From Thalassobacillus pellis (GTDB lineage: Bacteria > Bacillota > Bacilli > Bacillales > Halobacillaceae), in NCBI RefSeq assembly GCF_016908295.1, contig NZ_JAFBDO010000001.1, positions 992,001 to 1,056,000 on the forward strand: a stretch of 64,000 nt of DNA. The letters run 5' to 3'. Of the stretch, positions 8,862-18,100 are shown in pieces (the first letter of the stretch is position 1; the number at the start of each line of letters is the position of its first letter). The translations under genes were made by a program, and so were the position numbers. The notes below the pieces were generated by a model. It made no database searches and was not told where the DNA came from. It saw only the letters and a list, made by a program, of their open reading frames with translations.

Positions 8862-8890
8862 ATTATATCATAAACTCCCATATGACTAAC
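8862..8890 (-). promoter_or_regulatory. Likely promoter of the murE-b/racemase/murE-a operon
   Basis: Minus-strand TATAAT at 8862-8867 with a weak -35 (GTTAGT or TTAGTC at 16-17 bp). The only good -10 in the 243-bp gap before murE-b. Confidence 0.5.
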
Positions 8891-8906
8891 ATAGAAAAAG
8901 CTATTC

Positions 8907-8928
8907 AAACAGGATAATTATCCTGTTT
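8907..8928. promoter_or_regulatory. Perfect 22-bp palindrome upstream of murE-b
   Basis: AAACAGGATAA repeated as TTATCCTGTTT with no spacer. It lies about 17 bp upstream of the weak -35 of the murE-b promoter, a suitable place for a dimeric regulator. It could also be a small hairpin after the ATP-grasp gene, but the minus strand has only a weak T-run. Confidence 0.4.
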
Positions 8929-9022
8929 TTAGGCAAAAGGGCCCATTTCACTTTATAAGTATCGATATTTCATTATTCCCGATACTTACCGTGCATAAAA
9001 CGGATACTTTTGTCTGGCGGCT

Positions 9023-10216
9023 TTATGCACTGCTTTTGTTGGTAAATTTATTTGTAACAAGCCCAAACAATTTTTTAAAGAAAGCAAAGGCTGGCTTTGG
9101 ATCTTTGGCATCCCAGATGGCATAGGCTTTCGGTTTGAAATACGATTGGAGAATTGCTGCCGGTCTAAGCTGACCGGTTTTGATATACTCCCTTACAGCA
9201 AGCAGGTCCTCGTATGCATACCAGAATGTATAGCCGGTATCTTCCTTGACCGCCTTTGAATCAAGCGGATCACCGATCAACTCGCGATACGTGATATACG
9301 GAAAGTTGATGCCTGTTTTGAAGAGAAGGCTGTTAAGGTTCGTAATTCGAACGTTCACTTCAATCAAATAATACTCCCCTGTTTCCGCATCTTTCTTCAA
9401 TTCCATCTCAGCAAAACCTTTATACTTGGCACCTTCCAAAAACTTCGCGCCAATGTCATAAAGTTCCGGAATATATTTTTGCTGTGTATATACCGAAGCA
9501 CCATAATTTATCGGAAACTGACGAAGCTTCTGGCAGGTCACCCAGTGCGTCACTTTTGAATCCTGATTCAAATAGGCATCGAAAGTATACATATGATCAT
9601 CAAAGCCAGGAATAATCCGCTGTATGATCACTTCCAAGTCTTCATCTTTTGCCTGTTTGACTTTTTCTTTAAGCTCCTGCTCGTCATATACTTTAAAAAG
9701 TTTTTGCCTGAATTTAGAAACAAAAGCAGGTGAATCAACCGGCTTGACAAGGCAAGGGAATTTAATTATTTCACGGACTTTCCCCATAAACTCCGGGTCG
9801 TCTGCAGCGACTGTTTCCGGCACTCTCACTCCATGCTCTGTAGCAAGCTTATGTAAGGCACCCTTGTCCATCATTTTCATATAAAGACCCTGCTCTGTTT
9901 GTGGAATCAAGTAAAACTTCCGCAGTTCATCCAGATGTTCATCCATAAATTCGACATAAGGGTCTGCGGTTGGAATCAATACCGGAGGGCTGCTCTGCTT
10001 TTTAGCGTAATCGATCAAAAAAGTCAAAAGCCCCTCTGGGTCTTTTTTGTAATGTGGACCAACAAGCATTTCCGACAAATATTTGGAATGAAATCCGTAC
10101 GTGCCTTCTGTGCCATAATCCACTGCGGCAACATGCACGCCATGCATTCCCAGGCAACGAATCGTGCTTAATCCTATATAATAATTAGCTCCGAGTACCA
10201 CCGCTTTATTATCCAT
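9023..10216 (-). CDS. ATP-grasp ligase, candidate D-aspartate ligase
   Basis: About 397 aa from the ATG pair at 10216/10219 behind GAGGGA. The N-terminus AVVLGANYYIGLSTIRCL is a pre-ATP-grasp Rossmann-like domain. Residues from about 100 (KLATEHGVRVPETV, FPCLVKPVDSPAFVSKF) to IEVNVRITNLNSLLF form the ATP-grasp fold with the Glu/Asn metal-binding strand. The family makes acyl-phosphate-activated amide bonds; its size and layout resemble the D-aspartate ligases of Gram-positive bacteria. Position next to an Asp/Glu racemase and two Mur ligases supports addition of D-Asp to a peptidoglycan side chain. Substrate is inferred, not seen. Confidence 0.72.
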   Translation of the reverse strand: MDNKAVVLGANYYIGLSTIRCLGMHGVHVAAVDYGTEGTYGFHSKYLSEMLVGPHYKKDPEGLLTFLIDYAKKQSSPPVLIPTADPYVEFMDEHLDELRKFYLIPQTEQGLYMKMMDKGALHKLATEHGVRVPETVAADDPEFMGKVREIIKFPCLVKPVDSPAFVSKFRQKLFKVYDEQELKEKVKQAKDEDLEVIIQRIIPGFDDHMYTFDAYLNQDSKVTHWVTCQKLRQFPINYGASVYTQQKYIPELYDIGAKFLEGAKYKGFAEMELKKDAETGEYYLIEVNVRITNLNSLLFKTGINFPYITYRELIGDPLDSKAVKEDTGYTFWYAYEDLLAVREYIKTGQLRPAAILQSYFKPKAYAIWDAKDPKPAFAFFKKLFGLVTNKFTNKSSA

Positions 10217-10386
10217 CATAAATCCCTCATTTTTCACTAGTTTGATTATTGGAAGTAATACCTTTATTTTATCACATTTATACTGCCCGAAAAGGGTCAA
10301 GGGTCCGAACCCCTTAATATCGTTCACACGCTTTTAAAACACCATACCGGCGAAGTTATTCACTCTCCTTAACGGCAACAGCCTGT

Positions 10387-10416
10387 TTGCCAGAATATTC
10401 CGTAAAATCGTATAAT
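10387..10416 (+). promoter_or_regulatory. Sigma-A promoter of the MBL hydrolase gene
   Basis: TTGCCA at 10387-10392, 18-bp spacer, TATAAT at 10411-10416, about 44 bp before the coding start. Confidence 0.75.
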
Positions 10417-10459
10417 AAGGAAGGATAGTTCACTTCAACGACTAAGGAAGGTGATGGAT

Positions 10460-11413
10460 TTGGGAAACAAGGCACCAATAAATGCAGGAAATCAGGTACA
10501 TCTCATTGATGGTTTTGACTTAGGGATGCCCGGACGGACAGGTACATATGTATTGCAGGGAGACAGCCTGACCCTGGTGGAAACGGGTCCGAGCCCATCA
10601 GTACCTCACATAATTAAAGGGCTTAAAGATTTACAACTGGACCCAGACGAAGTGAAGTATATCGTGTTAACTCACATTCATCTGGATCATGCTGGTGGAG
10701 CGGGTTTACTGCTGAAGGAGTGCCCGCAGGCTCAAGTAATTGTTCATCAGCGCGGAAGCAGGCATCTGGCTGATCCTTCCAAATTAATTGCTGGAGCACG
10801 GGCAGTTTATGGTGATGCATTCGATGAATTGTTCGACCCTGTTTTACCTATACCAGAAGAACGTATAACCGTTAAAGGGGAAGGGGATACCCTGACTATC
10901 GGAGAAAACCGCGTTCTGGAGTTTTTCGACACACCAGGCCACGCCAAACACCACCTGGGCATATATGATTCATGGAGTAATGGGATATTCACCGGAGATA
11001 CGGTTGGCATACGTTATCATCAGACAGAAGATTGCGGCGTAACTTTTCATTTGCCTTCCACCTCACCCAATCAGTTTGACCCTGAAGCCATGCAGATTTC
11101 CATAGACCGGGTACTAGAGATGAATGTTGATTGCATCTATTTTGGGCATTTCGGAAAATCTACAGAACCAGAAAGAGTCCTTCGAGAAGTTTCCCAGTGG
11201 ATCCCTGTTTTTGTAGAAATAGCCGAAAAACATTATTCAGATAATGATCCTCATGAGTCGATCCAGCAGCATTTGCATGAAAAAGTCACTAACTTTTTGA
11301 ACGCGCACGACGTACCTGATAGCCATCCAGTCTACGAAATTTTGAAGATTGACCTTGAAGTTTGTACGATGGGACTGATCGATTATTTAAATAAGAAAAA
11401 AGATAAATCATAA
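10460..11413 (+). CDS. MBL-fold metallo-hydrolase
   Basis: About 317 aa. The metal-binding HxHxDH motif is THIHLDHAGG, followed by the second-ligand histidine in TPGHAKHHLG, the aspartate in IFTGDTVG and the final histidine in YFGHFGKS. These are all ligands of a binuclear zinc or iron site. Family members hydrolyse thioesters, lactones or phosphoesters; the substrate here is unknown. In-frame GTG (10451) and ATG (10454) codons abut the AAGGAAGG site, so I favour the TTG at 10460, which has normal spacing. Single gene, ending in the repeat dimer and a bidirectional terminator shared with the M48 gene. Confidence 0.85.
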   Translation: MGNKAPINAGNQVHLIDGFDLGMPGRTGTYVLQGDSLTLVETGPSPSVPHIIKGLKDLQLDPDEVKYIVLTHIHLDHAGGAGLLLKECPQAQVIVHQRGSRHLADPSKLIAGARAVYGDAFDELFDPVLPIPEERITVKGEGDTLTIGENRVLEFFDTPGHAKHHLGIYDSWSNGIFTGDTVGIRYHQTEDCGVTFHLPSTSPNQFDPEAMQISIDRVLEMNVDCIYFGHFGKSTEPERVLREVSQWIPVFVEIAEKHYSDNDPHESIQQHLHEKVTNFLNAHDVPDSHPVYEILKIDLEVCTMGLIDYLNKKKDKS

Positions 11414-11418
11414 ACTAT

Positions 11419-11661
11419 AGCGGAAGCGCCTGGATCACCCCCGACCAGCTTAAGACGAGCCTCGCCGTGACGCTCTTTGTCACAGAGAGGATCGACTTAA
11501 GACCTCGAGGGGGTAGGCGCTGGAGCTGGATGCGATAAAAGCGGAAGCGCCTGGATCACCCCCGACCAGCTTAAGTCAAGCCTCGCCGTGACGCTCTTTT
11601 GTCACAGAGAGGATCGACTTAAGACCTCGAGGGGGTAGGCGCTGGAGCTGGATGCGATAAA
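11419..11661. repeat. Tandem dimer of the 121-bp inverted-repeat element
   Basis: Two head-to-tail units begin AGCGGAAGCGCCTGG at 11419 and 11540. A third start (AAAGCGG) appears at 11660. Within a unit the left end AGCGCCTGGATCACCCCC is complementary to the right end GGGGGTAGGCGCT, and CTTAAG marks both inner borders. The centre contains GTGAC/GTCAC arms inside CCTC/GAGG. The whole unit can fold into a cruciform. No reading frame is conserved. Confidence 0.85.
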
Positions 11662-11675
11662 AGCGGCTAAAGCAA

Positions 11676-11710
11676 AACAGGCCTGCCCTTGATTATAAGG
11701 GGGGCCTGTT
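11676..11710. terminator. Bidirectional terminator between MBL and M48 genes
   Basis: Stem AACAGGCC...GGCCTGTT with inner CCCTT/AAGGG, loop GATTAT, A-run on the left and T-run on the right. It lies between convergent genes. Confidence 0.85.
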
Positions 11711-11740
11711 TTTATTAGTTCTCCTATTCCTTGCTATATA

Positions 11741-13003
11741 TTATTCTTCCTTTTGGTAATTCTCCAGCATATGAATTCTTTCCATCATTGTTGGATGGCC
11801 ATAGCTTAGATATTTTACAAGGGCAGGTGGATTAACCGTGCTCAAGCTGTTCACCGTCAATTCCTGAAAAGAGCCGACAGCAGCATCGACATCCTCTGTC
11901 ATTTCTATCGCGTACTCATCAGCATCCTGCTCTGCCTGACGTGAAATGGCAAGCTCAATTGGAGTAGCCGCAAATGACAATAACGAAAATATAAGCAATA
12001 GGGCAGGAAGGGAGGCAATATCGGAAACTTCCTTTACTCCCCAGGATTTCCCCCAACGCCGTACAGCTGCATGAAGCAGTCTGTAGCCGAGATAAAGTCC
12101 GATAAGGCTGGCAGCTATGGAACCTGCAAGCATATAGAATAGATGATCCATCACATAATGGCCGATTTCATGAGCCATGATGAACAATACCTCTTTGTCC
12201 TCCAGCTTATTCAGTGTTGTATCCCATAAAACGATACGCAGATTCGAACCGATGCCATTGACGTAAGCATTCATTGCGTTCGTTTCCTCCGACATATTCA
12301 CTTCATATACACGATCTGCAGGAACACCTGCCTGCTCTGCCAATGACAGAATTTTTTCCTCCAGATCAGGGTTGCTTAGCCTGGAAAAATCGTTATAAAG
12401 CGGATCGATGACCACCGGCTGAATGAACATCATAAAGATAAGAAACGGCACGAGCAGTCCCCAGGAAAACAACCACCAGCGTCTGACGAATTTTCTCATT
12501 AAGAAATAAAGCACCGTAATCAGAACGGCTGATATACCGACATTGAGCCAAAAGCTGATAAGTTCATCGCGCATCCAGCCGGAAAAGCTTTGAGTAGAGA
12601 TACCATACGCCAAAGAAAGCCGTCTGCTTATATAGTCGATGGGAAAATTGCACAGCCACATCAATATAGTCAAAAACAGTACATAAATAGGTATTTGGAC
12701 AAAATGCTTTTTGGAAACCCGCTCCCCGAACTGCTTCAGCATCCGGGATAACCCAAATACGAGAATACCTCCATAAACCAACCATTCAAGCGGAATGCTG
12801 ACTAGATATAAAAATGACTGGAATCTTGAATATTCCTGGCTAAGTGCAAGTTCTTTTTCCGTCATAAACGTAGATGGATCAGCTGATGTTCCCTGATATG
12901 CTTCAGGGACTCCATAGGCCGACCACCAGAACAGATACGCTCCAATGACCAGGGCATAAAGAATATATAGACCTGCCGCCCAAAGCACAAACTTTTTTTT
13001 CAA
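11741..13003 (-). CDS. M48 family membrane metalloprotease (Ste24/CAAX-type)
   Basis: About 420 aa from a TTG at 13003 behind GGGGGTGG; the frame stays open to 13096, but the extra residues look like untranslated leader. It has about seven membrane segments, the zinc motif HEIGH in FIMAHEIGHYVMDH, and a downstream glutamate in QAEQDADEYAIEM (ExxxD type third ligand). The layout matches the long CAAX-protease-like M48 group, which degrades membrane proteins at the cytoplasmic face. Monocistronic, terminator shared with the convergent MBL gene. Confidence 0.87.
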   Translation of the reverse strand: MKKKFVLWAAGLYILYALVIGAYLFWWSAYGVPEAYQGTSADPSTFMTEKELALSQEYSRFQSFLYLVSIPLEWLVYGGILVFGLSRMLKQFGERVSKKHFVQIPIYVLFLTILMWLCNFPIDYISRRLSLAYGISTQSFSGWMRDELISFWLNVGISAVLITVLYFLMRKFVRRWWLFSWGLLVPFLIFMMFIQPVVIDPLYNDFSRLSNPDLEEKILSLAEQAGVPADRVYEVNMSEETNAMNAYVNGIGSNLRIVLWDTTLNKLEDKEVLFIMAHEIGHYVMDHLFYMLAGSIAASLIGLYLGYRLLHAAVRRWGKSWGVKEVSDIASLPALLLIFSLLSFAATPIELAISRQAEQDADEYAIEMTEDVDAAVGSFQELTVNSLSTVNPPALVKYLSYGHPTMMERIHMLENYQKEE

Positions 13004-13214
13004 ACGACCACCCCCACTACTTGTACTATATATATAAAGCATATGTAAAAACAAACAAAACTGAACACTATCCTTACGAGACTGATCCATAAACAAGTAA
13101 AGTGAGCATTGGCTTAAGACATTGTGGTGGTAAGCGATTCCCTTTCCACCGGGAAGACGACAAGTCTCCTCGGGCCTTGCCCTGCAGGGACTCGTCAGCG
13201 CTAGCGTGCGAGAA

Positions 13215-13348
13215 ATCAGCGGAACAAACGCTAGAATCAGCGGAACGAAGCCGATATCAGGGGTTCAAAGCTTAAAATCAGCGGACGAGGCAAGAAAAGC
13301 AGCGGTAGAGTGCCAACAATTAGCGGAGTGCCACCTCTAATCAGCGGA
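13215..13348. repeat. Phased 21-bp repeat array, seven units
   Basis: The core ATCAGCGGA (with small changes) starts at 13215, 13236, 13256, 13277, 13298, 13319 and 13340, so the spacing is 21,20,21,21,21,21. Between the cores the sequence varies freely. One 20-bp step breaks the reading frame, so it is unlikely to code for protein. The surrounding gap 13004-13618 otherwise holds a GC-rich hairpin-prone stretch (about 13150-13210) and the gltD terminator. Confidence 0.75.
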
Positions 13349-13413
13349 GCAATAAGCAATTCCAGGAACAGGCTTCCTGTTATTCCTATCCCGAATTATA
13401 TTCAAAGAAAAAA

Positions 13414-13436
13414 GCTGCCGAGATTTTCTCGGCAGC
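13414..13436 (-). terminator. Terminator downstream of gltBD
   Basis: Arms GCTGCCGAGA/TCTCGGCAGC with a 3-nt loop, followed by T-rich DNA on the minus strand. About 180 bp after gltD; no other gene intervenes. Confidence 0.75.
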
Positions 13437-13618
13437 CTGGAAACCAGACGACATTCTTCTGGTTTTTGTTACTATTAATATCCTTGTGGGAGTGAATGTC
13501 GTAAGTCACCAGGAAAAACGGCCAACCGAAATACTTATCGAAGTTTCACAAAGAAAATCGGTCGTCTGTCCACACTGGTATTCCTTACTGGGGGAGGACT
13601 TGTAACTCCATCACTTGT

Positions 13619-15103
13619 TTATGGTAATTCCGTTGTCCCCATCAAATAACGGTCACATTCCCGTGCGGCTTCACGCCCTTCATTGATTGCCCATACGATC
13701 AAACTTTGGCCGCGGCGAACATCTCCTGCCGCAAACACACCTTCTACATTAGTCGTATATTTTCCATATTCTGCTTTAACAGTGGAGCGTTCTGTCGTCT
13801 CCACGCCAAGCTGTTTAATCAGATCCTGCTCAGGTCCTTTAAAACCAATAGCCAGCAATACTAAGTCAGCAGGCCAGACTTTTTCTGTTCCGGGAATTTC
13901 ATCTCTGATTTTTTTCCCATTTTCATAACGAAGTTTCACATTAACGGTATGGACCTCTTTAACGTGCCCGTTTTCGTCTCCGACAAATTTCTTCGTCATG
14001 ACTGCGTACGCCCGGGGATCATCACCCAGGACAGCCGCCGCTTCTTTGTGCCCGTATTCAACACGGTGAACGATCGGCCATTGTGGCCATGGATTATCCT
14101 CATCATCACGCGCGGATAATTTCTTATCGTAGATATCGAATTGTGTCAGGCTTTTACAATTGTGACGGACAGAGGTAGCCAGACAGTCCGTACCTGTATC
14201 ACCGCCGCCAATGACAATGACATCCTTATCCTTTGCAGAAATATAGTTGCCATCTTCATGATTGGAATCAAGCAGACTTTTAGTGTTCTGGTGAAGGAAA
14301 TCCATCGCATAATGAATTCCTTTCAATTCACGTCCTTCGGCAGGAATGTTGCGGTGGACGGTTGACCCCCCGCATAGGATAACGGAATCAAAATCAGCCC
14401 GAAGCTGCTCCTCCGTCACATCTTTTCCTACTTCGGTATTGGTGACAAACTCGATACCTTCCGCTTCCAGAATCTTGACACGACGCTCGACAATTTCGTA
14501 AGAGAGTTTCATTTCCGGAATACCATAAGTCAGAAGCCCGCCGACACGGTCATGACGTTCATATACTGTCACCCAGTGACCCGCTTTATTAAGCTGGGCC
14601 GCAGCTGCCATTCCGGCTGGGCCAGAGCCTACAACCGCAATCTTCTTACCGGTACGCTTGGATGGAGGCTCAGGCTTGACCCATCCCTCTTCAAAGCCTC
14701 TCTCGATAATGGAACGTTCTACCGTACGGATGGCAACGGGCGATTCATTAATCCCTAGTACACATGCCCCTTCACATGGTGCAGGACATGCAATCCCTGT
14801 AAATTCAGGGAAATTGTTTTTTTCATGTTCTTTTTCCAGTGCTGCCTTCCACTGGCCACGGTAAACCAGGTCATTCCATTCCGGAATTAAATGATTGACC
14901 GGACACCCTGTTGTCGAACCGTTTATTTCAGTTCCTGTATGACAAGTAGGAACGCCGCAATCCATGCAGCGTGCCCCTTGTTTTTTAATTTCATCTTCTG
15001 TCATCGGAGCGGTATAATCTACCCAGTCCTTTGTACGTTCAGAAGGGTCACGTTCGCGTTGTGACTGGCGCTCATATTCCATAAAACCTGTAGTCTTTCC
15101 CAT
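13619..15103 (-). CDS. gltD: Glutamate synthase small subunit
   Basis: 494 aa. The N-terminal cysteines CMDCGVPTCHTG, GCPVNHLIPEWNDL and CPAPCEGACVLG bind 4Fe-4S clusters. FAD-binding VVGSGPAGMAAAAQL and NADPH-binding VIGGGDTGTDC follow, and the C-terminal GVFAAGDVRRGQSLIVWAI is typical. The subunit passes NADPH electrons to GltB for 2-oxoglutarate amination with glutamine nitrogen. It starts 18 bp after gltB behind AAAGGAGGGGG. Glutamate is also a major compatible solute in halophilic Bacillaceae, so the pathway probably serves osmoadaptation too. Confidence 0.96.
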   Translation of the reverse strand: MGKTTGFMEYERQSQRERDPSERTKDWVDYTAPMTEDEIKKQGARCMDCGVPTCHTGTEINGSTTGCPVNHLIPEWNDLVYRGQWKAALEKEHEKNNFPEFTGIACPAPCEGACVLGINESPVAIRTVERSIIERGFEEGWVKPEPPSKRTGKKIAVVGSGPAGMAAAAQLNKAGHWVTVYERHDRVGGLLTYGIPEMKLSYEIVERRVKILEAEGIEFVTNTEVGKDVTEEQLRADFDSVILCGGSTVHRNIPAEGRELKGIHYAMDFLHQNTKSLLDSNHEDGNYISAKDKDVIVIGGGDTGTDCLATSVRHNCKSLTQFDIYDKKLSARDDEDNPWPQWPIVHRVEYGHKEAAAVLGDDPRAYAVMTKKFVGDENGHVKEVHTVNVKLRYENGKKIRDEIPGTEKVWPADLVLLAIGFKGPEQDLIKQLGVETTERSTVKAEYGKYTTNVEGVFAAGDVRRGQSLIVWAINEGREAARECDRYLMGTTELP

Positions 15104-15121
15104 CGTATCCCCCTCCTTTAT

Positions 15122-18100
15122 TTATTTGACGAGTTCTTTTCCTCGTTGACTTTCTTCAAATGCTGTCATTTCAGCATCAAATTTACTCATGCCTGTCCCC
15201 TTCAAATTAGCAATTCGTTCTTCCATTTCAAGGAAAGCCGTTGGAATGACTCTGACGAATTTAGAGACATAAGCATCCCAGTTATCCAGGATCCGGTGTC
15301 CTTTTGGACTATTCGTATATTCCACATGTTTTCTAATCATGTCATATAACTCCTGGATTTCAATTGGATCCGCCAATGCCTGAAGCTGGATCAGTTCTTT
15401 GTTGCACTTGCTGTCAAAGGCTTCCTCGCCTTCATCGAGAACATAAGCGACCCCTCCAGACATCCCTGCACCAAAGTTCCGGCCGGTGTCACCAAGAACA
15501 ACGACCTTACCGCCGGTCATATACTCACAGCCATGGTCTCCGATACCTTCGACAACCACCTTTGCTCCGCTGTTTCTTACGCAGAACCGCTCACCGGCAA
15601 GTCCGTTAATATAAGCTTCTCCACTAGTCGCTCCATAAAAGGAAACATTTCCGACAATGGTGTTTTCTTCAGGAATGAAGCTTGATTTCGATGATGGATA
15701 AACGATGATTTTACCACCGGATAATCCTTTTCCAACATAGTCATTGGTGTCACCGATCATCCGCAAGGTCATGCCCCTTGGAATGAAAGCACCGAAGCTC
15801 TGACCTGCAGAGCCATTGAAGGTCAAACGGATAGTGTCCTCCGGAAGGCCTTCTGCACCATAACGACGAGTGATTTCACTTCCAAGCATCGTCCCGGTTA
15901 CCCGGTTGATATTACGGATCGAGAACGTAGCTTCTACCGGCTCTTTATTTTCCAGTGCTTTTTTACAGCGAGGAATCAATTCCTGCTGGTCCAGTTTGTC
16001 AGGAAGTTCATGGTCCTGCTCCCGGACCTTATACGTTCCTCCACCTTCTGGAACGATTGGCTGATATAGAAGTGCGGTGAAATCAATATCCTTTGCTTTC
16101 CAATGATCGATATCTTCCTTCGGCTCAAGAATGTCCGAACGCCCAATCATTTCATTAATAGAACGGAACCCAAGCTCTGCCATCAACTCTCTCGTTTCCT
16201 GTGCAATGAAACGCATGAAGTTAGCGACATGATCAGCGTTACCGTTGAATTTTTTTCGTAATTCCGGATTCTGAGTCGCAACCCCGACAGGACATGTGTC
16301 CAAATGGCAAACACGCATCATGATGCAGCCAAGAACAACAAGCGGGGCCGTTGAAAATCCATATTCCTCGGCGCCAAGCAAGGTCGCATATACAACATCG
16401 CGCCCGGTCATCATCTTACCGTCTGCCTCGAGGGCAATCCGATCGCGAAGATTATCAAGCACCAATGTCTGGTGAGTTTCCGCCAGGCCGATTTCCCATG
16501 GCAGTCCTGCGTGTTTGATACTTGTCCGAGGTGCTGCTCCCGTTCCACCGTCATAACCGCTGATTAATACATGATCGGCTCTTCCTTTTGCTACACCAGC
16601 AGCAATCGTACCGACACCTACAGCGGATACCAGTTTGACACTTACCCTGGCTCTTGGATTGGCGTTTTTCAAGTTATGAATCAGCTCGGCCAAATCCTCG
16701 ATCGAATAAATATCGTGGTGTGGCGGTGGAGAAATCAATTCCACACCAGTGGTAGAGCCCCGTACTTCCGCGATCCACGGATAAACTTTCTTACCAGGCA
16801 GGTGGCCGCCTTCTCCCGGCTTAGCCCCCTGGGCCACTTTAATCTGAATTTCATCAGCGTTAACCAGATAATTACTGTTAACGCCGAAACGGCCAGACGC
16901 AATTTGCTTGATTGCACTTCGGCGCAGATCCCCATTTTCATCTGGGGTAAAGCGATCGGGGTCTTCCCCGCCTTCACCGGAATTGCTTCGCCCGCCAATT
17001 TTATTCATAGCTACGGCAAGGGCTTCGTGTGCTTCCTTACTAATGGCGCCGAAGGACATCGCGCCTGTTTTGAACCTTTTACAAATATCTTCAACCGATT
17101 CCACTTCTTCTACTGGAATGGACCTTCTTTGTTTGAAGTCCAGTAATCCGCGCAAAGACTGAAGATTGTTTCGTTCGTCTGTCAGCAGCTTGGAATACTT
17201 TTTAAACAGCTGGTAATCATTGCTGCGGCAAGCGTGCTGCAATAGATGGATCGTATGAGGATTATATTGGTGATCCTCTCCATTTTCACGATACTGAAAT
17301 TCATCTCCGGAATCGAGATACTGTTCGGTGATCCGATGTTCCCCATAGGCGCGTTCATGGCGCATCAATACTTCTTTCTCTATGATATCCAGCCCGATTC
17401 CACCAAGTCTTGAAGCAGTACGAGTGAAATACTTTTGAATGACATCTGTATTAATACCGACCGCTTCAAAAATTTGTGCACCACGGTAACTTTGGATAGT
17501 GGAAATCCCCATCTTGGACAGAACCTTGACGACACCTTTCGTCACCGACTTGATATACTGTGCAACTGCTTCCTCAAATGTAACGCCTTCCAAGTCTCCT
17601 TTTTCTATCAGGTCATGCAAGGAATCAAAAGCAAGATAAGGGTTGATTCCTTCTGCTCCATAGCCGAGCAGGGTCGCAAAGTGATGGACTTCACGAGGCT
17701 CTGCAGATTCAAGGAGAATGCTGACCTTGGTACGCGTGCCTTTCCTGATCAAATGATGATGCAAGCCAGATACGGCGAGCAAAGCTGGAATGGCAGCACG
17801 CTCTTGATTAACCCCGCGGTCTGATAAAATCAGCAGTGTGGTCCCCTCTTCTACAGCTCTATCTGCTTTTTCGAACAGCCTTTCAAGGGCAACTTCCATC
17901 GCTCCTTGCCCTCTGGCGTCGAACAAAATGGATAGAGTAGAAGCTTTGAAACTATCAACGTTCTGTTGACGGAGGGTTTCCAGCTGGTGATTGGTCAATG
18001 CCGGTGTTTCGAGCCGGATATGCCGGCAGCTTTCAGGCTTCGGATCGACAAGGTTCCCTTCAGCACCGATCGTCGTCCCGACTGCCGTCACAATTTCTTC

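Noticed and set aside
8957-8987. AAGTATCG/CGATACTT inverted repeat after the ATP-grasp gene as terminator
   Set aside because: Eight-bp AT-rich stem with 15-nt loop and no T-run on the minus strand; weak.
13310-13495. Plus-strand 61-residue frame with ISG repeats
   Set aside because: It is part of the 21-bp array, has no ribosome site, and one 20-bp step breaks the frame.
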